This document shows, piece after piece, positions 17,835 through 26,576 of a DNA stretch of 64,000 bases. The first letter of the stretch is position 1, and each line of letters opens with the position of its first letter. A program made the translations under genes and the position numbers. Under the pieces are notes generated by a model, which saw nothing but the letters and a program-made list of their open reading frames with translations, did not search any database and was not told the origin of the DNA. The DNA comes from AP-15 sp963698995. GTDB taxonomy: Bacteria > Pseudomonadota > Alphaproteobacteria > ATCC43930 > CGMCC-115725. The stretch covers positions 42,808 to 106,807 of the forward strand of contig CAVOTD010000108.1 in assembly GCA_963698995.1 (NCBI GenBank), written 5' to 3'.

Positions 17835-18724
17835 ATGCCCGCGAAGACCATTCTCACCCTGCTGTTCTTGATCTCACTTTGCGTCGTCGTGTTTCTCGCC
17901 CTTCACGCAGTGCCGCAGCAATCCAACGGCAATCCCGGGGCGTCGAAGGGCGAGATCCTTGTGGCAGCGAGCGCGCTCCTCCCTGGTACGCTGTTGCGCG
18001 CCAAAGACGTGGCTTGGCAGCCGACTGCGAACCCGGCCGTGCCAGGTCAGATTTTGCGTCCGGCAACCGCTGCCGACAACCCCAACTCGCAGCTCGATCA
18101 GCAAGTCCGTGCAGAAATCTACGGCGCAGCGTTGCGCTATGGCATCAAGACTGGCGAGCCAATCAATCGTAACGCGATTGTAAAGCCCGCAGATCGCGAC
18201 TTTCTGCAGGTCGTACTGTCGCCGCGATCGCGCGCGATCGCGATCCCAGTTGCCATGGGCGGGGCCAGCACCGCAATCTTGTATCCGGGTGATTGGGTCG
18301 ATGTGATTTTGACGCAGAACTTCAAGAATGACCCGCCACTTACACGCCGCTCAGTCGGCGAGACCGTGGTCGAGAATTTACGCGTGCTGGCTATCGATCC
18401 ACTCGACGCGAAACCGACAGGTCCAGACCAACAGCTTCGGCCGAACAGTGACATTGGAAGTGTCAGCCGAGCAGGCGGAGAAAGTCAATGTAGCCACCGA
18501 GCTTGGCAAGCTGTCGTTGACGCTGCGTGGTATAAGTGCAACCGAGGGCATCGTTGCGGCCGCGTACCAATGGTCCGTCAGGGCGAACGCGTCAAACCGA
18601 TTTGGGCAGGTGATGTCTCACCGGCGTTGGGCGATGCCATGTCCGTCGAATAAAGTGGTCGCCGCCGAGCAGCCGCCGTGGAGGTCATACACGGGACCAG
18701 AGCCGCGACGGTGAAGCCCCAGTG
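17835..18724 (+). pseudogene. cpaB: cpaB/rcpC Flp pilus assembly protein, several frameshifts
   Basis: The N-terminus is sound: an inner-membrane anchor (LTLLFLISLCVVVFLAL), an SAF-type domain (ILVAASALLPGTLLRAKDV) and the RcpC block RAIAIPVAMGGASTAILYP followed by GDWVDVILTQNF. Near 18425-18445 the family sequence jumps to another frame (FGRTVTLEVSAEQAEKVNVA). It then shifts again around 18540-18560 (ERVKPIWAGDVSPALG), at ~18650 (KVVAAEQP) and once more to an ending in VEVIHGTRAATVKPQ at 18724. Four or more indels cannot give a full CpaB. CpaB normally sits in the periplasm with the secretin CpaC, and no cpaC follows: only 72 bp separate this gene from the cpaE remnant. Confidence 0.8.
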
Positions 18725-18796
18725 ATGGTCGGTGTTTGGCTGCTGACCAACGTCGGCAGACGGTTCCGGCGAGTGTAGTGAAGAGCGGGCCAGGCA

Positions 18797-20011
18797 ATGA
18801 ATGCCCTTCAGCGATTGAAGAGTCCTCTCCAGAGCCCTACGCCGATCGAGAAAACGATCAGGCAGCGCGGCGGTACGGGCTCGGCTGATGGCGTTCGTGC
18901 AGATGGACAGAGCGAAGCCTCCTTAAAGGCTTGCCTGCTCGAATCTCGTCCTTCCCTAATGCCACGATCACGCGTGGAGGCATTGCCCGAGCAATTCAAT
19001 ACCTTGGCGCCGAACGGTCGCCTGAAATGCATTATCGTCGACATCAGCGGCGGCTGATATGCCGGCGTCGCAAATGCACGATCTTGCGGAGCTTTGCGAG
19101 CCCGGTGTCACAGTGATAGCGATCGGCGACCGTCAACGATGTCGGCCTCTATCGCGACCTCGTAAAGGCGGGAGTCACCGAGTACATTGTCAAGCCAGTG
19201 ACCGCGCAATTATTGGCAAAGTCCCTGTCTCCGACAGCCCAAGGGCCGGAGGGCAGCCCGATAAGTCGGAAGCTCGGCAAAGTGGTTGCCGTCGTCGGCG
19301 CGCGAGGCGGTGTCGGCACAACAACGTCGCAATCCAACCTCGCGTGGTTTCTCGCCGATCGGCAGAACCGCCGTGTCCTTCTCCTCGACCTCGACCTGCA
19401 GAACGGGGACTGCGCCCTTGCGCTTGAACCTCAGGCCGACACCGGGATTGCGTGAGGCGCTCGCCAATCCGCTGCGCATCGATGACTCTCTTTCTCGAGC
19501 GACGTGTGGCGGTTCACGGTGAGCGTCTCTTCGTGCTGAGCGCTGAGGAGCCGCTGCGCGCTGACGCGGAATTTCGGCGCCGAAGCGGTTGAGACACTCG
19601 TCGGGCGTGCTGCGGACGCAATTCCATTACGTCATCGCCGATGTGCCGCGGATACCGACGGCACCTTATCGGCGGGCGCTCGACATCGCCGATGTCCGAG
19701 TCATTGTCGCCGACCAGACGCTGCGATCGGTTCGCGATACTGTACGGCTCCGTGACGCGCTCAGGCCAAGGCATGCCGCGCATCGCAATATTCTCGTCGT
19801 CAACCGCAGCGGCGAAGGCGGTCGCCAGGCAATGACCTGGAAGAGATGGCCAAGGTCAAACTTGCGTCCAAAGGTTGTGATCCCGTTCCGACCCAAGCTG
19901 TTCGCGCGCCCGGATCCGACGCGGCACGGCGCATTCACCGAAGCGGTTGCAGCGCTCGCGGCTGAGATCTCCGGGCGAACGTCCGAGCGAAGCCATGGTG
20001 GAGGTTCACCG
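18797..20011 (+). pseudogene. cpaE: cpaE/tadZ pilus-localising ATPase remnant, many frameshifts
   Basis: Successive pieces of one CpaE/TadZ can be read in alternating frames: ATITRGGIARAIQYLGAERS (~18965), DLAELCEPGVTVIAIGDR (~19080), KLGKVVAVVGARGGVGTTT with the deviant Walker A (~19275), NRRVLLLDLDLQNGDCALAL (~19370), PGLREALANPLRID (~19440), HGERLFVLSAEEPLR (~19515), TQFHYVIADVPRIP (~19615), RALDIADVRVIVADQTLRSV (~19675) and FTEAVAALAAEISGRT (~19935). At least six frame changes are needed, so the gene is dead. CpaE is a ParA/MinD-type protein that positions the Tad machine at the pole. Confidence 0.82.
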
Positions 20012-21390
20012 ATGATCACGACCGGGTCTGGGCGCCGTGCGACCGACCCTCGGCGCCCGGGCTCGCACTCGTCGTCCGACACCTCGGCGGAGTATGCCAG
20101 CGCCCGTCGGCGATCTGGCTTCGCTCAGTGAGCTGAAGGAGAGAATCCGCACGGTTCTGATGACGAGGATCGACCCGACTGTCGCTGGCCGTATTCCGCG
20201 CGCTGCATTGCGGGTCGGAGATCGCCAAGTTGGTTAGCGAGATCGCGACCGAGGAACGGGTTCAGCTCAACAAGACTTGAGGAAATGGCTCTTGCCGCCG
20301 ACCTTAGTGACGATATGGTCGGGCTTGGGCCGCTCGAACCGTTTCTCGATGATGACGAAATCACCGACATATTGGCCAACGGGCCATTTGACGTCTATGT
20401 CGAGCGGCACGGCAAGCTCGAAAAGGCCGCCGCACGGTTTCGCGACGCCCAGCATCTCGTCAACATCGCGCAACGCATCGCGACCGCGGTCGGCCGCCGT
20501 ATCGACGAGGCGAGCCCAATGGTCGACGCTCGGCTCGCCGACGGCAGCCGGGTCAACATCGTGTTGCCGCCGCTGGTGCTGAACGGCGGTACTATCTCAA
20601 TCCGTAAATTCCCGAACCGCAGCCTGACGCTCGCTGCGATGGTGCGGCAAGCAAACTTGTCATCTGAGCTCGCCCGGGTGCTGGAGATCGCGTGCCGCTC
20701 ACGCATCAACATCCTGATCTCGGGTGGCACAGGTTCCGGCAAGACAACCCTGTTAAACGCGGTGTCGCAATACATCGATCACGACGAACGCGTTATCACG
20801 ATCGAAGACGCCGTTGAGCTGCGTCTCCAGCAACCACATGTCGTGCAGATGGAGACGCGCCCGCCCAACATCGAAGGCATCGGCCAGGTCGCACAACGGG
20901 AGCTACTCCGCAACGCTCTACGCATGCGCCCGGACCGCATCATCGTTGGCGAAGTGCGCGGACCCGAGGCGTTCGACATGCTGCAGGCGATGAACACCGG
21001 GACACGACGGGTCGATGTCGACGATTCACGCCAACTCGCCGCGCGACGCGCTCTACCGCGTCGAAAACATGGTCATGATGGCGAACCTCAACCTGCCTCT
21101 CAAGGCGATCCGAATGCACCTCGCCAGCGCTCTCAACCTGGTCGTGCACATCGAGCGCATGTGGGACGGTATCCGGCGCGTCCAAAGCGTCGTCGAGATC
21201 GCAGGCATGGAAGGTGATATCATCACAGCCCGCGAGCTCTTCACCTTCCAGTATCGCTGCGAGCAGCACGACGACCAAATCGAAGGGACCTTCGAGTCCG
21301 ACCCGAACGCGTCCCGATTTCATTGCTCGCGCGGCGCGCTTCGGCCTCGACAGAGAGCTGCTCGACGCCCTTGGCATCGGGGGAGCCTGA
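20012..21390 (+). pseudogene. cpaF: cpaF/tadA secretion ATPase, four or more frameshifts
   Basis: The ATG at 20012 follows GGAGGTTCACCG. N-terminal CpaF sequence is split between frames (LSELKERIRTVLMTRIDPTV at ~20130). The long central block is intact from ~20285, with Walker A ISGGTGSGKTTLLNA, ITIEDAVELRLQ and the arginine-rich RMRPDRIIVGEVRGPEAFDM. At 21001-21003 one extra base interrupts NTG-HDGSMSTIHANSPRDAL, and near 21303 another shift is needed to reach RPDFIARAARFGLDRELL and the stop at 21390. CpaF is the hexameric motor ATPase that powers pilin assembly. As read here it would make only a truncated protein. Confidence 0.82.
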
Positions 21391-21391
21391 A

Positions 21392-22341
21392 TTGCTCGAA
21401 CAGATCCTGCTCGCTGTCCTCGGCACGACGGTTCTGCTGGGCGGAGCACTCCTCCGGACGGTCCGCGCCGAGCGCCGTCGAGCGAGCCTCGAGCCCCACT
21501 TAAAAGCTCTTGTGAGGACGGCTTCGAAACCGGAAAGGCCGCTGGTGGCGCTGCGCAGGCCGTTGGTGCAGCGGAGGGTATTGCCGGCAGTGCTATCTAG
21601 ACATCTCAACCTTGTCCTAGCAGCGATTGGCAGTCGCATCGGGCTCCTGCGCCTCGCCGCCTCCGGGATTACTTCGGCCATTGTGATTGGCTCGGCTGCC
21701 GCCGCGGTGCCGTTCCGGCCGGCACTGGTAATCGCCTTTGGTGGCGCGGCAGCGGTAGGCGTTCCGGGGCTACTACTTCAGCTTTCACACAGACGGTACC
21801 AGCGGCGCTTCCTTGACGTTTTCCCGGATGCGCTCGATCTGATCGTCCGCGGAGTAGAGCTGGTTTTCCAGCCCCCGAGGCGATCGAGGTCGTGACGCGC
21901 GAGATCCGTCCCCCGGTCGGCACCGAATTCCGACGCTTGCTCGACGAGATGCGAATTGGCATCGAGATGGAAATTGCGCTTCAACACGCAGCCGACCGCA
22001 TCCGCGTGCCGGATTTCCACTTCTTTGTCGTTAGCCTACTGCTGCAGCGGCAAACCGGCGGCGGCATCGCCGAGACCCTCTCCAATCTCAGCACCATCAT
22101 TCGCCAACGCAAGGCGGTTCGTCTAAAAGCCCGCGCGCTCACCGCCGAGGCCACCGCATCAGCGGCGATCGTGGCAGCGACCCCTTTTGTCGCTGGCGGA
22201 GGGCTCTTCCTGATCAACCGAGAGCTGATGTCAATCCTGTTCGTCGACCCCCGCGGCCGCTTTATGTTGGGGCTCGCTATTGTTTGCTTGCTGTTGGGTA
22301 TTGGTGCGATGAAAGTCATGATCGAGAAGTGTTTACGCTAA
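21392..22341 (+). CDS. tadB: TadB inner-membrane platform protein, one frameshift
   Basis: A TTG at 21392 directly after the cpaF stop is the likely start. The first frame gives TM segments (ILLAVLGTTVLLGGALL, RPALVIAFGGAAAVG) and the T2SF-type domain start RRFLDVFPDALDLIVRGV. At ~21854-21858 the family sequence RAGFPAPEAIEVVTREI moves to another frame and then runs to 22341 with RIRVPDFHFFVVSLLLQRQT and two C-terminal TM helices. One base appears to be missing. TadB and TadC form the membrane platform of the Tad pilus. tadC follows two bases after the stop. Confidence 0.8.
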
Positions 22342-22343
22342 CA

Positions 22344-23357
22344 ATGTTCGTAGCATTCACCATCGAGGCGCCGGTTGATATCGCCGAGAACCATCTCGCC
22401 ATCCATATCGGCGAGATGCACTTCGCTCCTCTGGAAACCTGCATCATTGTCCTGGCGCTGACGGCAGCCACTCTGGCCGCACTCAAACTCTGGCGGATAG
22501 GGCACTGCGAAGATCGTGAGAAGCGCCTCTTCGATGCGCTGCGGCGCCTCCCGCTTCACTCCGCTGAGCTGACGCGAGTACCAGGCCCGCCCTGGTACCA
22601 TCGGCTCGGAACTATGGTCGGGGCAACTCGGATCATCGGCGCGGCCGAGCAGCGGAAGCTGTTGGCCGATCTTGCCGCAGCCGGAGTTAGGGGGCACGGT
22701 CATCTCGCCGCGGTCATCGCCGCTAAGCTTTTCAGCGGCGCGGCATTTGTCCCGCTCTGTTGGTTGCTTCTCGAGTGGCGTCAATTTTTTGTCGGAGCGA
22801 CCACCGTCAGACTTATGCTGCTGACTGGCGCCTGTCTCCTAGGCTGGCGCTTTCCTGAGGTTGTCCTTTCCCGTCTTGCCGCACGGCGACGCGTACGCCT
22901 TGAAACCGGCATGCCCGACGCGCTTGATCTTCTCGTCATCAGCGCAGAAGCGGGGCTCAGCCTTGATCACGCGATCGAGCAGGTCGGCCGCGTTCTCCGC
23001 TCCTCGAGCCGTGAGGTAGCTGAAGAGTTCGCCGCTACGGCTGCCGAAATGCGTGTCGCGCCGGACCGCGGGCAAGCGCTTCAAAACCTGGCGCGCCGGA
23101 CGGGCCTTGCGAGCCTTCGCAGCATCGTCGCCACACTCAACCAGTCGATCAAGTTCGGTACGCCGCTCGCCGGGTCATTGCGGGTGCTCGCGGCCGAGAT
23201 GCGAGCCGCGCGGCTGGCTCGCTTCGAAGAGCGCGCGGCGCGTCTCCCGGTACTTTTAACTCTGCCGCTGATGGCATTCATCCTGCCATCCCTGATGATC
23301 GTGATCGGTACCCCCTTGGCACTGCGCATCATCGACATGCTGGGCAGAGTTCCGTGA
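22344..23357 (+). CDS. tadC: TadC inner-membrane platform protein
   Basis: The 337-aa product is intact and of usual length. The T2SF domain is seen around residues 180-300: LETGMPDALDLLVISAEAGL, HAIEQVGRVL, GLASLRSIVATLNQSIKFGT and RFEERAARLPVLLTLPLM. Three or four TM segments flank it, including FILPSLMIVIGTPLALRIID at the C-terminus. It pairs with TadB. The ATG at 22344 begins two bases after the tadB stop, as expected for translational coupling. Confidence 0.87.
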   Translation: MFVAFTIEAPVDIAENHLAIHIGEMHFAPLETCIIVLALTAATLAALKLWRIGHCEDREKRLFDALRRLPLHSAELTRVPGPPWYHRLGTMVGATRIIGAAEQRKLLADLAAAGVRGHGHLAAVIAAKLFSGAAFVPLCWLLLEWRQFFVGATTVRLMLLTGACLLGWRFPEVVLSRLAARRRVRLETGMPDALDLLVISAEAGLSLDHAIEQVGRVLRSSSREVAEEFAATAAEMRVAPDRGQALQNLARRTGLASLRSIVATLNQSIKFGTPLAGSLRVLAAEMRAARLARFEERAARLPVLLTLPLMAFILPSLMIVIGTPLALRIIDMLGRVP

Positions 23358-23464
23358 TCGGACATCCGATCACCCCGGTCGAAGTGCTCTCCTGGCGCCT
23401 GCATCGGCGCGCCCGACAGATCAGGAGTCGGCGAGCAGGTTGGTTGTGAGACAGATCATGTCGG

Positions 23465-24868
23465 TTGACCTCGCGCGATCGCTGTTCGGCGCCAGCTGCC
23501 CGGATATTTCACGACAAGAGAGGCGCCACTGCGATGCTCGTGGCCATCACTCTGCCGGCCTTGATCGGATTTGGGGCTCTCGGCGCCGAAACTGGGGTAT
23601 GGTTCACGATCAAACTTCAAAACCAGTCTGCTACCGATGCTGCTGCCATCGCGGCCGCCTATCAGATTATTGCCGGCGAAACCAATTCCGCTAACGATCT
23701 GACGCCGGCGGCCAACGAGGCCGCTACGCGGAACGGCTACACCGGAAATACACCGGCAGTCACTCATCCTTTCAACGATGGGAACGTCAGCAATGGGGTC
23801 TCGGTTACCCTGCAGCAAACCCAGGGGGCGTTGCTAGCAGCAACGTTCCTCACCGGGGTCACGGTAGTCACCAAGGCTGCCGCCGTCATCGAGGTACTCG
23901 ACAACCCCTGCATTCTAGCGCTCGGAACCAGCAGCACGGGGGTGGAGGTCGCTGATTTCGCGCGCCTGGACATGCCGAATTGCTCCGTCGCGGCAAATTC
24001 GATCAGCCGCAATGCGGTCGCGCTGCACAGCAGCAACAGTTCAATAACCGCGGCGGCCCTGGTCACCGCCGGCGAAGTGTCCTTGCAGGAAAACCCAATC
24101 GACCCCGCCGCGCCGCCGCCCGAGTTGACCCTCGGTACGCTGGCGATGATCGGCGCGCCGACTGTCGCCGACCCTTACGCCGGCACCCTTACGCACAGCT
24201 TTCTAGCGAACGGTATGCCTGATTCCGGCAGCTGCCGAGGGACTTCGACAGGAAACGTCCGGACCTATAACGGCAACTGCGTGATACCCGGAACATCATT
24301 GAACCAGCTGGCAATCAAGCTGTCAGCCAATACACAAATCTCGGGTTCGTGGGATATCCTGAGCGGCCACACGGTCGATCTTGCGCCCGGGACATATTGG
24401 ATTACCGATGGCGATCTGAACGTTCAGTCTAACGCAGTGCTGAAATGCTCGGCTTGTGATAACGTTCGAGGGTCCGGCGTCACGATAATTCTGACCACGC
24501 AGAAAAAAGAAATCGGCACGGTCTCGATAGTCGCGAACGCAGCATTCCAACTCAACGCGCCGCGCTCGGGGCGCTTTCCGGGGATCGTGTTGGTTCAGGA
24601 TGCCAACGGGATACCTTCCGGTACTGGGTATACTTCGAGCCACGGTACGATAGGCGGAAGCTCTGGTTCGACAATCAACGGCCTCGTCTATTTTTCCAAC
24701 TCGTCGCTGACCTTCCACGGCAACCCGAGCGCAGCGGGTCCGAAGTGCTTGCTTGTGGTGGTCGGCGCCCTAATCGTCGATGGGCCGTCGAATTTGGACA
24801 GCGCCGGATGCGCTAACGCCGGCCTCGGCGATCTTCCGACAATCAGCACTGTGGCACTCGCGGAGTGA
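23465..24868 (+). CDS. TadG-like pilus-associated protein
   Basis: The 467-aa product begins with a short basic stretch and the TadG/TadE-like motif RGATAMLVAITLPALIGFGALGAETGVWF, a single N-terminal helix of the Flp-type signal. The rest is periplasmic or extracellular and rich in Asn/Ser/Gly (LNQLAIKLSANTQISGSWD, NVQSNAVLKCSAC), with several paired Cys. The family is the putative Tad-like Flp pilus-assembly group with a von Willebrand or beta-rich C-terminal region; here no MIDAS motif is seen. The start at 23465 is a TTG and uncertain. It is intact and read with tadE downstream (overlapping by a few bases). Confidence 0.72.
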   Translation: MTSRDRCSAPAARIFHDKRGATAMLVAITLPALIGFGALGAETGVWFTIKLQNQSATDAAAIAAAYQIIAGETNSANDLTPAANEAATRNGYTGNTPAVTHPFNDGNVSNGVSVTLQQTQGALLAATFLTGVTVVTKAAAVIEVLDNPCILALGTSSTGVEVADFARLDMPNCSVAANSISRNAVALHSSNSSITAAALVTAGEVSLQENPIDPAAPPPELTLGTLAMIGAPTVADPYAGTLTHSFLANGMPDSGSCRGTSTGNVRTYNGNCVIPGTSLNQLAIKLSANTQISGSWDILSGHTVDLAPGTYWITDGDLNVQSNAVLKCSACDNVRGSGVTIILTTQKKEIGTVSIVANAAFQLNAPRSGRFPGIVLVQDANGIPSGTGYTSSHGTIGGSSGSTINGLVYFSNSSLTFHGNPSAAGPKCLLVVVGALIVDGPSNLDSAGCANAGLGDLPTISTVALAE

Positions 24869-24876
24869 AGTCATCG

Positions 24877-25353
24877 ATGAGCAGGCTAAGTGATTGCCGA
24901 CGGCACAGACGGTCGTGCCGCCCCCGCCCCGCGAGCGCGGATGGCAGTGTCGCCGCCGAGTTCGCCTTGGTCGCGCCAATAATTATCCTGATTGCTGCCG
25001 GAATCATCGATTTCGGCATGCTAGCGACTAAATCCGCCGGAATGGCGGCGACCACACGTATCGGAGCGCAATATGCGAGGGTTCACCCGATCGACACGAG
25101 CGGAATACAGAATGCGATGCAGAGCGCGATGAGTTTCGCGCCGGCGCTGACTTTTCCGGCGAGCTTTCCGCTCAGCTGCGAGTGTCGTGACGCGACGCCG
25201 ATCTTGTGCGCCGAATCCTGCGCCACAGTCGGTCGCCCTGGCCCTAACCGGGTGTTTATCAGGATAAGCGCCAATCAAGCCTTCACGCCCCTGGTGCCAT
25301 GGCCGGGTATCCCCAGGACCTTGGCGGCGGCGACGGAGGTGCAGCTGCAATGA
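24877..25353 (+). CDS. tadE: TadE-like minor pseudopilin
   Basis: The product is 158 aa from the ATG at 24877 (a GTG at 24865 is also in frame). The TadE motif is clear: ADGSVAAEFALVAPIIILI, with Glu at +5 of a prepilin-like site, and a single TM helix continuing into AAGIIDFGMLATKSAG. The C-terminal part is periplasmic with two pairs of Cys (CECRDA, CAESC). TadE is a minor pilin processed by CpaA. The stop overlaps the next start as ATGA. Confidence 0.82.
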   Translation: MSRLSDCRRHRRSCRPRPASADGSVAAEFALVAPIIILIAAGIIDFGMLATKSAGMAATTRIGAQYARVHPIDTSGIQNAMQSAMSFAPALTFPASFPLSCECRDATPILCAESCATVGRPGPNRVFIRISANQAFTPLVPWPGIPRTLAAATEVQLQ

Positions 25354-25811
25354 GGCAGGACAGGCAGCCGCGGCGGGGCGGCGAAGCCGGCGCCGCGGCG
25401 GTCGAGGGCGCTCTTACGATCTCGGTCGTACTGTTGCTGATCATCGGAAGCGCCGAGTTCGCACGTGCCTTTTGGACCTACAACACCATGCTGCTAGCAG
25501 TCGAGGAGGCGGGCCGCTATGCGATGGTTTACCGTCATGGCTTGCCGATGTCCTGCCAGGCCCAGAGCGCGGCTTCGCATTGCCTGGCGCCCTCGAATAC
25601 GGCGCTCGCCAATTGTTCCGCCGCTCGGGCCCAACAGGTCTTGTCCGCCTACCACGCCCCGGATATCGGCATTTCCGTCGAGGAGGACACGACATCATCC
25701 CCAACAACGGTGACCGTTTGCGCGAGCTATTCGTTCGACTTTATCGCGCCGCGGCTGCTGCCATACGGGCCGCTCAACCTGACAAGTCGGGTAACGGTTC
25801 CGCTGATTTGA
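25350..25811 (+). CDS. second TadE/TadF-like minor pseudopilin
   Basis: The ATG at 25350 overlaps the stop of the previous gene (ATGA), giving 153 aa. GEAGAAAVEGALTISVVLLL is a TadE-type prepilin motif (Glu after Val, then a TM helix ending IIGSAEFARAFW). The remainder is periplasmic with four Cys. Together with the neighbour it would form the minor pilin pair TadE/TadF. Both are intact although the motor genes are not. Confidence 0.78.
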   Translation: MRQDRQPRRGGEAGAAAVEGALTISVVLLLIIGSAEFARAFWTYNTMLLAVEEAGRYAMVYRHGLPMSCQAQSAASHCLAPSNTALANCSAARAQQVLSAYHAPDIGISVEEDTTSSPTTVTVCASYSFDFIAPRLLPYGPLNLTSRVTVPLI

Positions 25812-25816
25812 GCAGC

Positions 25817-26557
25817 ATGATCGATCAGCAAACGATTGACCGTCCACCACATGCCGACCGACCCTCTCGGATCGCATCGTGCGCCGCCGCCGGGGTGATC
25901 CAATCGCCGGCCTACGATCTTTTCATGCGGCTACCTGTGCTGGCATGGTCGACAGCCTTGGCACTCGTGTCGGCGGCTGACCTCGCACGATATCTACGCG
26001 CCGCAGATCCTGCACTCTCGAGTGGAGTTTACGCCGTCGAAATTGGCATGCGGCTGTCAGTGATCGGCTATCTCGTCATCCTCGCCACAGCTGTTGTTAT
26101 GCGCCGGCCACCAATCGGCAAGACAGCGGGAGCGGAACCCCGGATCTCGGCATTGATCGGCACCTTTCTGATTACTGGTGTCGTGCTGTTTCCGCGACGC
26201 GAGTTATCCACGGCGGCCGGCCTTGCCTCGACGCTTCTGATACTCGCCGGAGAAGGGTTTGCAGTTTTCGCGCTGGTTCGGCTACGCCACTCGTTCAGCA
26301 TCATGCCGGAAGCGCGAGAGCTCGTCATCTCCGGCCCTTACCGTTTTGTCCGCCACCCGCTCTATTTGGCTGAGCAGATCGCGACGCTCGGCAGTGTCGT
26401 GCAGTTTCTCTCGGTCTGGACGGCGCTGCTTGCTGTTGTGCAGATCCTGTTCCAGTTGCGGCGGATCACCAACGAAGAAGCGCTGCTGACCGAGGTCTTT
26501 CCCGAATACGCGGCGTACCAGCAAAAAACCGCCTGCGTAATTCCAGGGATTTTCTGA
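25817..26557 (+). CDS. isoprenylcysteine/phospholipid methyltransferase family membrane protein
   Basis: The ATG at 25817, five bases after the tadF stop, gives 246 aa. There are about five TM helices (LAWSTALALVSAADLARYL, LSVIGYLVILATAVVM, ISALIGTFLITGVVLF, GLASTLLILAGEGFAVFALV). The SAM-binding motif of the ICMT/PEMT fold is GPYRFVRHPLYLAEQI, followed by RRITNEEALLTEVFPEYAAY. Family members methylate isoprenylcysteines or phospholipid headgroups at the membrane, but bacterial ones of this length are mostly of unknown substrate. Close linkage to the Tad genes suggests co-transcription, not necessarily a shared function. Confidence 0.75.
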   Translation: MIDQQTIDRPPHADRPSRIASCAAAGVIQSPAYDLFMRLPVLAWSTALALVSAADLARYLRAADPALSSGVYAVEIGMRLSVIGYLVILATAVVMRRPPIGKTAGAEPRISALIGTFLITGVVLFPRRELSTAAGLASTLLILAGEGFAVFALVRLRHSFSIMPEARELVISGPYRFVRHPLYLAEQIATLGSVVQFLSVWTALLAVVQILFQLRRITNEEALLTEVFPEYAAYQQKTACVIPGIF

Positions 26558-26576
26558 ATCCTTGCACTGCAACATC

